Below are positions 21,961 to 32,290 of a stretch of 64,000 nt of DNA, in pieces. How positions within the stretch are numbered: position 1 is the first letter of the stretch; each line of letters begins with the position of its first letter. The notes under the pieces are model-generated. The model had not been told where the DNA came from. It did not search any database and worked only from the letters and a program-made list of their open reading frames with translations. A program made the position numbers and the translations under genes. This stretch comes from Dasypus novemcinctus (lineage: Eukaryota > Chordata > Mammalia > Cingulata > Dasypodidae), in contig NC_080677.1 in the NCBI RefSeq assembly GCF_030445035.2, positions 154,009,169-154,073,168 of the forward strand, read 5' to 3'.

Positions 21961-22759
21961 TCCCTGCTCTGGGCGGGCACAAGGTCGGGGCTCAGGTGGC
22001 TGCTGGAAATCTGCAAGGCCCAGGCCAGAGCTAGTGTGCAAGACGGGGTCCCCCGCCTGTGAGTCGCCCTGCAGAGGGATCTGCCCTGCTGGGGGCTGCT
22101 CCCCGCCAGCTTCCCCAGGGGCGGCCTCGAGGGTCCCTGCAGCCCCGGGGCTCCCGGCCTGCGCGTCCACAGGCTGTGCCCACCTTTCCCCAAGGACGGT
22201 CAGGCATGAGGTCACAAGGCGCCCTCGTCCCTGAGCCTGTCCACTGTCCCCGGGGTGAGCAGTCCCGTCCCCCCGTCTGGAAAGCAGCTCCTGCGCCACT
22301 GCTCCGGGAACCCACCGGCTCGTGCCCTGCGTGCAGGCCGCACGTCCAGGTGAGGGTCAAGAGCAGGCCCATTTTAGGACACGGGCCTGGGCGCTCTGCA
22401 CCATAGTTCCTCCCTGAATCCTCCCAGCCACCCTGGAGGTGAGTGTGATAGTTATGCCTGTGTTACACACCAGGAGGGGACTCACCAGAGTTGGGTTTGA
22501 CTTACTGGGGCCAGGGCAGGGACCCTTTCAGAACTGAGGAGGAGTGGGGAAAGTTCTAGAACCTTGAGGTCCACCAGGAGGGGCTTATGTGGGGGGTTTA
22601 CTGTGTTTGAGAGTGTGGGTGAGTGGAAGGGATGAAGTGGGAAGGCAACGAAACAAACACGTTTCCTCTTTCTGTTGCTCACGTTCTGCCAGGCCCTTTC
22701 TCTATTGACACTGTCTTCAAAATATAGTTTGGACCTCGTTTTGTCCCCTCCACTCCATC

Positions 22760-23345
22760 TGGGAAGATACCACCAGGCCTCGCCAGGTCACTGCAGCCTC
22801 CTGACAGGCTTCCAGCTTCTGCCCTTGCCCCTTCAGGGTGCTCCCGGCACAGCAGCCGGGGTCGTGCACTTAGAAGTGAGGTCGTGGCATTCCTCTGACA
22901 AACCTTCCAGCAGCTTCCCCCACGCACTTTGTGTCCAGCCCCCACGCCTGCCTGACCTCATCGCCTCCCACTCTCACCAGGTACCAGGTACATCCGCCTG
23001 CAGAACCTCTGCACCCACAGGTTTCCTAACTGGAGTGCGTTTCCCTCAGTGACTCCAGGGAGGCTTTTCCAAACCTTGTCTAGAATCCCAACATCCCTGA
23101 CACCCTGCCTGCCTTCTCTCTTCTTTCTCCCGGGCACTATCATCACCTTACTTACACTTAATTATGTATCTTATTCATCTTCTGTCTCTCCAACTGGAAT
23201 GGGAGCCCTGTGAGGGCAGGGGCTTTTGTCTGTGTTGTTCGTTTCGGTTTCTTGTGTTCACCGATGTATACCCAGAGCCTGGAAGAGTGCCTGGCACAAG
23301 CCTTTGGCTCAGTAAATATTCGCTGAACAAATGAATGGATGAATG
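22760..23345 (+). repeat. L2 LINE 3' end
   Basis: Decayed L2 with a clear 3' end: 'actggaatgggagccctgtg', 'agggcaggggcttttgtctg', 'gtatacccagagcctggaag', 'agtgcctggcacaagccttt', then 'gaacaaatgaatggatgaat'. The upstream limit is uncertain. Confidence 0.65.
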
Positions 23346-23559
23346 GCTAAAGGCCCCACCGCTGACCCCATGTCCTGGGAAGGAGCCAGAATCTGCTGCT
23401 AAGATAGGGTGGGTGTGAGGGAGGAATGGAAGGGGCTATGCTGAGGGGTGAGGAGGGTGGAGACCCATAAGCCGCTGGATGCCGTGGAGAGCAGTGCGTG
23501 GAGACACCCCCCATCTCCCACCTCCACCCTTCCACGACTTATTGGGGTAAGAGCGCCTG

Positions 23560-24240
23560 GTGCCCGCCTGGGCCCTGGCACTGAGCGCTGTCTCGGGGGG
23601 TCCTGCAGGAGTAGGCCGAAGAACAGAAGGAGATCTGCCGGAGAGCTCAGGCTGTGAAACGGAGCCCCCTCAGCTTCAGGTGTCCAGTCGCAGGAGACCG
23701 TGAGAAAACCGCGGGTTGTCCGGAAACCAGGAGCCCCTCGGCGTCAGGGGGAGCGGCAGCACGACGCCCTCCCTTGGCAGGGCTGCCAGGGGTCCGGCCC
23801 ACCCAGCTGGGTGGGCTCGAGGGCCATCTGGGACCCCCATGGGCCAGCGGCACAGTGGACCCCGGGTGGCCGGCCCAGCTGAGCGTGTCGCAGAGCCCAG
23901 AGGGCGGCGGCGGGGTGACTCCCGGGCCCACGGGGCAAGCGGCGCATCCCTAGGAAGGGCCTGCCTCGTGCCAGCTCTCCGTGGCCCTTCACATGTGCAG
24001 GTTCCCGTCCTCACTGAGCGGCTGCCTGGGATCTGGCGCTAGGCAGGCCCGGGGCGAGCCCTGCTCCCGCCTGTGTGACCCTGGCAGCTCTCCCGGATAT
24101 GAAACGTGCACGACGAGGGCTCGCCGCAGGCCTCTTGTGAGGAGTAAACGAGACACCGTGTGTAACGTGGCTGCCATTCGGGGTTCAGGAGGCACTGACG
24201 GTCTTGTTTCTCCCCCTTCAGGGTCACATTCAGAAACTGT
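23560..24240. other. GC-rich CpG-containing stretch
   Basis: GC-rich sequence with overlapping open frames on both strands and no recognisable protein. 24040-24200 resembles a CpG-rich worn MIR ('cctgtgtgaccctggcagct', 'cttgtgaggagtaaacgaga'). No gene called. Confidence 0.4.
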
Positions 24241-24317
24241 AGCCTATGCCCAGGACCCCGCCGCCAAGCTGGCCTTGGAAACGCAGGCCATCCCTTACAC
24301 AACGGGCTGCCTGGGTC

Positions 24318-24430
24318 GGTGGTTCCAGAGCCGGCCCGGGCCTCAGGCTCCCCGGGAAGCTTGCTGAAGGCCCAGATTCCCGGGTCCCACCTCAGCCTCT
24401 CCGTTTAGTTCCAGGACTCTGTGTAAGGAC
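24318..24430 (+). repeat. MER5-like DNA transposon relic
   Basis: 'gtggttccagagccggcccg', then 'gggaagcttgctgaaggccc', then 'agattcccgggtcccacctc' parallel the MER5 (hAT-Charlie) layout. Identification is by eye only. Confidence 0.45.
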
Positions 24431-24667
24431 TGGACGTCCTTGGGCTCTCTAAGGACCAGGTTTAGAAGGACAGACGTACCCTGGGGACCCGCTGGAGCAG
24501 GGATCGCCTGTAAGGGGCGGGCTTGAGGTGGGCAGGAGCTCGCGCTCCCCAGCGCCCACCGTGGCGTGACAAGGTGCAGCCCCTGAGGCCGGCACCTCCA
24601 GCTGACAGGGTCCTCAGTTCTCATGTGGCCTCCCACCGGCTTTCCTGGAGAAAACCTGTGCCGCAGG

Positions 24668-25100
24668 GGCTGAGGGGGAGGCGTGACAAAGTGCCACGAA
24701 ACTAGGGACTTTAAACAAGAGTGACTCGCTGGCTCGCCGTTGTGGATGTCTGAAACCAAGGTGCTGGCTGGTCGCGCCCCTGAAAGCTGTCGGGGAGGGT
24801 CCTTCCTGCCGCCTCCCGCTGCTGGTGGGTGCTGGCGTCTGCGGCACTCCTTGGCTCCTGGAGGCTCTCTCCAGGCTCAGCCTCCTCCCTGGCCACATGG
24901 CCTTCTCCCTCTGTCCGTCTGCCCATGCCCAGTTTGCCCCTTCTTGTAAGGACACCAGTGACATGGGACGAGGGCCCACCCTAACCCAGTCTGGCCTCAC
25001 TTTAACGGATCTCGTCTTCGAAGCCCTACTTCCAAAAGCCTGGGGGTTAGGACTCGAACGTGTCCTTTGGGGGGCACAGTGTGACCATAGTACCCCTGTT
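24668..25100 (-). repeat. MaLR/MLT1-type LTR relic
   Basis: Reverse-oriented MLT1 text: 'ttcttgtaaggacaccagtg', 'agggcccaccctaacccagt', 'ctcactttaacggatctcgt', 'cctacttccaaaagcctggg', 'ggttaggactcgaacgtgtc', 'tttggggggcacagtgtgac'. These are the 5' half of MLT1 read backwards. Left limit approximate. Confidence 0.65.
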
Positions 25101-25189
25101 ATCTGTTCCAAGGTCTCCCCAGGGCCGGCCGGGCCGCTGAGGCTTCCTGGACACAAGCCTTCCTTAGGACAGGGACGTTCTGTTGTGCA

Positions 25190-25385
25190 AGGCCCGCCCA
25201 CATTTCCTATCCACTTATTCTCCACGACCATCCTGTGAGGCAGGCAGGGAGGGCAGGTTTTATCATCTTCATTTTGCAGAGGAAACAAAGTCCAGAGACG
25301 TCAAGTGGCATGCCTGAGGAAGCTGGAACTGGCACCCAGACTTTCTGGCCTCTAGGACACTGTCCTTCCACTGCCATCCTGGGCA
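25190..25385 (-). repeat. MIR SINE relic
   Basis: Reverse MIR core: 'ccatcctgtgaggcaggcag', 'tcatcttcattttgcagagg', 'aaacaaagtccagagacgtc', then 'ggaactggcacccagacttt'. Confidence 0.7.
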
Positions 25386-25653
25386 CCTGCTCTGCATACT
25401 ATTTCCTTTTCCTTGGTTCCGAGAGACTTGGTTGCATTGTCTGAGGAGGACTGAGGACACCAAGTGAGAGCTGGCAAGGGATGATGCTGAAGAAAAATTC
25501 CATTTTTTGCTGCTCTGGTCACATCTCACACTCTCCCTTCTAGTGGAACTACTGGGAGGATAAAACCCATTCAGTGTATTCAGCTAAGTGGTTCCCCCCT
25601 TCCTTCCTACTAAAAGCATCAGGCTTGCTTAGTCCATTAAAAATACATGTTCG

Positions 25654-25985
25654 AGGGAGTGGATGTGGCTCAAGCAGTTGGGTGCCCATCTCCCACATGG
25701 GAGGGCCTGGTTCCGCTCCCAGTGTCTCCTACAGAAGATGAGCAGACACAATGAGCTGATGCAACAAGCTGACACAATGAGCTGATGCAATGAGCAGACA
25801 CAATCAGAAGTGAGCAGATGTGGTTCAAGCAGTTGGGCATCCTCTTCCCACATGGGTGGTCCCAGGTTCAATTCCCAATGCCTTCTAAAAAAGAGGAGAC
25901 AAGGAGACACAGCGAGCAGATAACGAGCGGAAACAACGAACAGATGAGGGAGCCATCTCAGGGGTGGAGTGGGGAATACATGTTC
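25654..25985 (+). repeat. Two DAS-type SINE copies in tandem
   Basis: Heads at about 25659 ('gtggatgtggctcaagcagt') and 25814 ('gagcagatgtggttcaagca'). They are separated by a small tandem array of 'acaatgagctgatgca' units. The second ends in the same 'gggagccatctcaggggtgg' module as the copy at the window start. Confidence 0.8.
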
Positions 25986-26364
25986 CATCTGCTTTGGAAT
26001 GGATGGTGAGAAGGCCGAAGAGCCAAGGAAACTGGGCTGGCTCATGTCAGGCTGGGTGACTGTGCCGGGAGCTGGTGGAAGAGATGGAGGATTCGGTTCA
26101 CTCCATCAGTGTCAAGGGCCAGCTGTCCCAGGCTAAAAACAAGATGCGGCCCCTGCTATTACTTCACACAACTCCGTTTAGAGGGGAAGATGGCCAAGTC
26201 AGTGGGCGATGATCCGGCAGTGAAGCAGGTAGAGCAAGGGGTGTATGTAGGGGTCGTTGGTGATGGCAGGGTGAATGGGTGGGGGGGGGCGGCCGGAGGG
26301 AGGTCGGCTGAGCTGGAGGCAGGGAGTCGGCGTCCAGCAGGGAGTTGGGCAGGGGATTAATGGT

Positions 26365-26450
26365 GCCCCAGCTGTGTGCAAGTGTGTGCGCGAGCATGTG
26401 CGTGCATGTGCAAGCGTGTGTGTACGAGCGTGCGTGTGCATGCTCCCTCG
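26365..26450. repeat. Degenerate TG-rich array
   Basis: Imperfect (TG)n with gcgagc and gtacgagc variants, about 85 bases. Frames through it are repeat products. Confidence 0.75.
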
Positions 26451-28680
26451 CACTGCCCTCGGGCTGCGCCAGGCTGCCTCCCTGCAGCCAGGCCCCCGCC
26501 AGGCCCGGGGCTTCGGCTGCCGATGCAGGCCGCAGCGGGCCGGGGAGGAAAGGACTGGGCTGCGCTGCTGCCGACAAGCTGACCTGGCGGGGGGTTCTGA
26601 CTCTGAATCACCGGGCGGGTGGGGAGGAGGGGGGAAGCCCAGGAACAGGAAACAGGCGGCAGACAGCGCGAGCAGGGGGAGGCCAGGCGGGTGCAGCGGG
26701 CCGCGGGGACTGTCGAGGCTCCTGAGGCCACCTTGTCCCTGTGCTGGGTGCTCTGACTTGGGGACCTCAAAGAGAAGAGTCCGGGGACTGCTTAGGCCAG
26801 GGGGACAGGGCTTCTTTGTAGACGTGGCCCACAGGCCCCACGGGGATGGAATCCCGCAGCACCTGGCTGGCCTTCCAGGCCTCCCGCCCCCACCGCAAGG
26901 CCGCTGCCAGCGGCTCCCGGGAACAGTCGGCTTTCTCAGCAGCAGCGGGAGGGGAAAGACAGCCCAGGTCCCCCGGGAGGCCTGGGCAGCTCAGTCCGCT
27001 TTGAATCCCTTCTCTCTGGCGAGGCCCAGGGCCCAGAGCTGCTTGCCTGCTTGATTTTGGGTCCTAATCATGGAGTTCCCACAGTCCCCTTCTTACTTCC
27101 AACCAGCCGCACAGAAGTGACTTGGGATCCTTGTAATCACTGTCGCCCCCAGACCCATGTCCCCGGCTCACAGGGCTGGAGGAGCACCGGCGGGAGGGAG
27201 AGGAGAGCGGCCTCACAGACGGGGTGGAGGCGCTGCTGGGTCAGAGCCGCCAGCAAGGCTCCAGGCTCGTGATTTAGGGAGAGGCCGAGGCCCCTGGGGC
27301 ATCTGTCGCCTCCTTCCCGGAGAGCTGGTGCCAGGGTGCCGGGGTGCTTGGCCTCCGGGCCTCAGCCTGCCAGGCCTCCCCATCCTCTGGCGGGGTGTCA
27401 GGCAAAGCCCGGGGAAGAAGGGAAGGCCCCTGTATGGGCCTGGCGGGGCCCAGGGGCCGCTGGGGAGCCCCGGCAGCGCGCTCGCTGGGACGGCTGCCAG
27501 CAGACGGCTTTGTTTTCTGTGGCAGTTTGCTTGTAACCCTCTCTTCCCGGAGACGCCAGCTGAGGAGGGGGGAGCTGGCAGGGCCAGGAGAGAAGGGACA
27601 GGCTGCTGCCACCCTCCCTCCACTCCCCGCCCCCCGAGAGCGGGCAGCCAGGGCTTGGCGAAGCCGCTGGGTGGTGCTACCTGATGGCCCCCTCCTCGCT
27701 CTTCTCCTGCATCCGCCCTTCAGGTCTGGTGGCCCGGGAACAGATGTCCTGCCTGAGAGGCTGCCCGTCAACCCCCCCATCCCCTAGTCGGCCTCCCCTC
27801 CTCGCTGGAGTCGGCAGGGCCTGCTGAGGGGTTGCCTGCCGGCTGTTAGGCCCCCCGAGGCGCCTTGGCTGGCCCGGCTTGAGCGCCAGATGCCAGGCAG
27901 TGGGTGCCGCTTGCAGGTGGCACTTGAGGGGCCGGGAGGGTAGAGGGCCGGGGCGGGGAGGGCGTGCAGGGGATGAGGAGTGGGCTCCAGGGCAGCTCCT
28001 CCAGGTTCAGGGCCGCAGAGGCCTGGCAGGTACCCCTTGACGGACTCTCGCCAGCTGGGCAAGGGGCTCAAGTCTTCGCCTAAACTTAAGATTCCACACA
28101 AGTCCGTTTTCACTGGAAAGGCCTCCAACCGCGGTCTGTCTTCCAGGCCTCAAGGCTTTTCCAGGACGGTGACGTGGGCAGACGCGCGGTGGTTAGCGCG
28201 GGAGACCTTTCTCAGACTGTCCTGGCAAAGCCTGCACCGAAGTGGGCCCTGAATGCTCCTGGGACCCCTGGACGGGGACACCGTTCCGGCTTCGTGAGTG
28301 GCCGGGACCTCGCAGGCGCCGGCCTCACGTGGCTGCCCACCACCTGCCCCGGAAGCCACGGCTCAGACCCTAGGGGCGCTGGCGAGAGCAGCTGCCAGCC
28401 GCAGGGTCGCCATGGTGACGGGTCACAGCCGGCAGCCCCCTCGGCCGCGCAGCCCCCGGGGCCTGGCTCCCAGGCCCCCTCGGTGCGGTGGCGACGTGCC
28501 CACCTGCTGTCGGGGCCTTCCTTTCAGCAACAGGTTTCCCGCTGGCAGCACCGAGGCAGAGGCAGGGCTGTAAGTCAAGGCGAGCAGGCAGGAGAGATCA
28601 AATTGAAGGAGCGGCACTGGACGGTGGAGGAACTGCTCCCAGTCTCGAAGGTCTGCGAGCATCCTTTATCGTAGCCCGTG
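26451..28680. other. GC-rich block, no recognised gene
   Basis: Mostly above-average GC with CpG. Frames of 130-260 codons overlap on both strands (26275-27054 plus, 27274-27780 minus and others) without domains. It holds an X-box-like palindrome at 28406-28419. It could contain a promoter or first exon of a gene that extends outside what I can recognise. Confidence 0.4.
28406..28419. promoter_or_regulatory. RFX X-box-like palindrome
   Basis: gtcgccatggtgac is a near-perfect palindrome of the X-box type, differing from the one at 18626 by two bases. It lies in CpG-containing sequence but without the CCAAT cluster seen there. Confidence 0.45.
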
Positions 28681-28829
28681 TCAGGCCAGCTGCCTTCCTC
28701 TGTTCCAGTAACGCTGGCTTGTCACCTCATATTCGGTTTATGGTCAGCGAGGGCTCCTGGAGTTTGGTTTTGTTTCCTGTCTTCTATCCCTGTACCTAAC
28801 TGCTGTTGTATGAGCTTCTGACATTTCAT

Positions 28830-29190
28830 ACATTTTTTAAAAATTGAAGCATAATAAATATACACAAAAGTGCTCGGCATAAGTATACCACTTAATACAT
28901 TTTTAGAAACAGAAAACACCCATGTAAGTAACATCCATATTAAGAAAATTACATTACCAACAATGCAGAGTCCCCAATTTGTGCCCCCTTACCTTCTCCA
29001 CTGGCCCCCAATCCCCAGCCCACAATTAACCACTATTCTGATTTCTAACACCATAGATTACCTTTGCCTATTTTTATTCTTCATAAAAATGCAATCATAT
29101 AGTATAAACGCTTTTGGGTCTGGTTCCTTCACGTTGCCATTTCACTTCCGCTCTCCTTTATTAAATTTACCTCTTTCATGAATAGGCCTA
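28830..29190 (-). repeat. Old L1 3' end, antisense
   Basis: Antisense L1 3' UTR text: 'aaaattgaagcataataaat', 'cacttaatacatttttagaa', 'cacaattaaccactattctg', 'aaaatgcaatcatatagtat', 'gggtctggttccttcacgtt'. The order matches old mammalian L1 tails read on the opposite strand. Confidence 0.55.
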
Positions 29191-29309
29191 GAAGGATCTC
29201 GGGACCTGAGAACTGAAGGATTTTAACCTCAGACCTGTCAGTTTTGACTGCGGCTAAGTAACGTGTCCCATAACATGCCAGCTTTCTGAGTTGGAATATT
29301 TTTTCTCTA

Positions 29310-30290
29310 TTTAATCTTTTTTTAAAAAATTAGAGCAGTTGTGGATTTACATAAAAATTATGCAGAAAGTACAGACTTCCCCATCCCCTAGCCCCCAACC
29401 CCGTGGCTTTCCCTATTGTTAACACTTTGCATTAGTGTGGTATCTTTGTACAACTGATAAACCAATATTGTAATTATGCTAAGTATAGTCCATAGTTTAC
29501 ATTAGGGCTCACTTCTGCTATTGTACAGTTCTATGTCTTCAAAAAAATTTTGAGTGATGTGTACAACCTAAAAGTCTCATTTTAGCCAATTTTAAGTATA
29601 GAGTTCAGTGCTGATAGAGTCACAGTGTTCGTTGTGCTGCCATCACCTCCACCCAGCACCCCAAACAGACACTCTGCACCATTTGTTAACTCCCCATTCC
29701 CACCCCATCCCTGCCCCTGGTGAGCTGCGCTCTAGTTTCTCTCTTTTTTTTTTTAAAGATTTATCTTTTAAAATTTATTTCTCTCCCCTTCCCCGCCTCC
29801 CCTTCCACCACCCCCAGTTGTCTGCTCTCTGCGTCCATTCGATATGTGTTCTTCTGTGTCCGCTTGTATTCTTGTCAGCGGCACCAGGAATCTGTGTCTC
29901 TTTTTGTTGCGTCATCTTGCTGCGTCAGCTCTCTGTATGTGCGGTGTCACTCCTGGGCAGGCTGCACTTTTTTCGCGCCAGGCGGCTCTCCTTATGGGGC
30001 GCATATCCTTGCGCGTGGGGTTCCGCTACGCAGGGGACACCCCTGCTTGGCACAGCCCTCCTTGCATGCATCAGCACTGAGCATGGGCCAGCTAACCACG
30101 CGGGTCAGGAGGCCCGGGGCTTGAACCCTGGACCTCCCATGTGGTAGGCGGATGCCCTATCCGTTGGACCAACTCTGCTTCCCTGTGCTCTAGTTTCTGA
30201 CTCTATGTTTCATACTGTAATTCTTTCAAACAATATTTTGTGTCAGGCTTATTTCTTCTAAGTTTGCTTGTGCCATTTACTGGTTCTTCT
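29310..30290 (-). repeat. Old L1 3' end, antisense, split by a SINE
   Basis: 'aattagagcagttgtggatt', 'taaaaattatgcagaaagta', 'ttgttaacactttgcattag', 'cacagtgttcgttgtgctgc', then after the SINE 'tctagtttctgactctatgt'. Similar antisense L1 tail, interrupted by the long DAS copy at 29741-30186. The right limit is approximate. Confidence 0.5.
29741..30186 (-). mobile_element. DAS SINE, long form
   Basis: Complete minus-oriented copy from T-run and 'aagatttatcttttaaaatt' to the reversed head near 30170. Target duplication gctctagtttct is at 29729-29740 and 30187-30198, perfect over 12 bases. Confidence 0.92.
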
Positions 30291-31875
30291 GTCCCTTTTA
30301 CCACTCACAACCAGCCATCTTCCCAGGTCATACTCTTACAACATTCAGGTCATCTTGGAAGACTGTTTTTTGGTTTTTTTTTTTTTTTACTGCTTTGACC
30401 TTGTGGCAAATTATTTCTGCTGTAATGGGGGAAATGATTGTGGAGACTCAGAGAGGCCTTTAATTCAGGTATTGAGTTCAGCTCCTCCCCAGCTGTGGTT
30501 TGTGCTAATGGGCAGTAGGTATGGCAGGTTCTGGAGACAGAGAAGTGACTTTCGCCTATAACTCAGAGCAGAGCTTTCTGGTCTTTTCGCAACATGGTAC
30601 ACATAGAAAATAATATTTATACATCAAACTGGGGTAAACTGGAACAAATGTTTTTTTGTAGTAGCAGGTGATAAAATGTCAGACAATATTTTATGACCAG
30701 ATATTTACAATGGTTGAAATCATATTTAAGGAATCTAATAACGCTTCCTTTCTTTCAGGGTTACATGTAATGTGATTTTTTTGGTGATGACTTGAATAAA
30801 ATTTTAAATCCGAGTGCATTTACTTCATGTCAACGACTTCAGAATCAAGACATTCTAAGCGGCAGAACAAACATATATTGTCGGAACAGTTTATCGGCTA
30901 GCTTAGATACAGCCAAAGGGCACATCATCCACAACTGGGAAAGAAGTATCCAAAGACAGAGATTGACTGCCCTGCAGAGAGACCCTGCCGCCCCACCTCC
31001 TCACTGGCCTTCTTGGGGCTGGGGGCCCTCCTCCTTGGGCACAGGGAACACACGGGCCCCCGGCAGCTCGTAGGCTCCCCGGGCATGAAGAACAGCTGCA
31101 GGCTTGGGCCGCCCACCCATGGCCAGGGGATGGAGACTGAGCCACAAGTGTGGGATGTTGCTCATCGTGTTGGGGACGTGAAGGACCCCGGAGTAGGTCA
31201 TCAGACCGATCCCCCGCCCCCCGGCTGCCCTCCAGGAACCTTAGGTGGGCTGCCCCAGCTGCTCCAGGTCCTGCTCAGCTCTCCTGGGGCACGGGCCTCT
31301 CTGGTGGCTCTCCTGCAAATCATTTCCAGCACTCCAGTGTGCTCACCATTTGGAACATTCTTCCCAAGATGTTTTGGTGACCGAGGCTGAATGCTTTAGA
31401 ACCCTCTAGCAAGAGAACTGGTGTTTGAGGCAGTAGAGACTAGGAGCACCTTGTTGGACAACTTTCTGGTTATTTATCAGAAGGCTGGTGAAAGGGCGTC
31501 TGGATGTGTATGACGCTGAAGGCCCTGTGTAAGGAGAGGAGAGGGGAATCGTGGAGTTGGGACGGGCAGATCGGGCCTGCTCAGAACGGAAGAGGATGGG
31601 CCCTGGTTGGAGAGGAAAAATCCACTGTCAATTCAGAGGTCTGTGCTAGGCGACTCAAATGGAGTGACTGAGAAGAGAATGACAGAGGGACCATGTACAA
31701 GGGCGATGAGGCCTTAAGGAACCCAACAAGGGTTGGAGAAATGCCTTGGCAGTAGGAAGCTGTGAGCACCCAAAGGCCTGAAGAGAAGCAGCTGGGGGAT
31801 GGGCACTGGTGCCTGTGGGAAGGTGCAGACTTCTGAACAAATTGCAGCCTCTGACAATCTGTGATCCCGTAGAAA
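30291..31875. other. Intergenic, no gene seen
   Basis: Unique sequence. 30300-30560 and 30960-31390 contain short frames without family features. No confident repeat call. Confidence 0.4.
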
Positions 31876-32290
31876 GGAGCCAGTGGAAGAAATGCCAAGA
31901 CCGTGCTGTCCTGCTTCCAGTCTGCTACTGATGCCTCTCATTGGCCAAACCCAAGTGGGCACCAAAGACAAGGGAGCCCCTAGAGGTCAGGCTCCTGGGC
32001 ACAGAGCAGAGAGGAGAAAGGGGAATAGCCAGCACAGTTCACCTCTTTGCCCTTCGCCATCCACCTGTCCAGATGAAGAATGCATGCCCCAACATGAAGG
32101 AGACACTAAGTCCCATTAGACCGCAAGTGGTGTTAGGTTGCTGACAATTCAGTCACACTCCAACCTGAAACCTAAAATGTTAGCCACCAACAATGCTCTT
32201 TATGGATGGTTTTGGGGTAAAAGTGGGGAAGAGTATCAGGTAATTAAGAGAAAAGCTACTATATTCCCCACTTCTCTGCTTGATCGTGAA
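31876..32290 (-). repeat. Possible 3' LTR or 3' end of ERVL provirus
   Basis: Contains 'atgcctctcattggccaaac', which resembles 'gtacctcccattggtcaaac' at about 38030 at the other end of the ERVL-like element, and abuts integrase-region relics. Beyond that shared block the two ends are hard to align by eye, so the call is tentative. Confidence 0.3.

Noticed and set aside
26275..27054. 259-codon frame in the GC-rich block
   Set aside because: Begins in a G-run and TG-rich array, is Arg/Gly/Pro-rich and is overlapped by minus-strand frames. Not supported.
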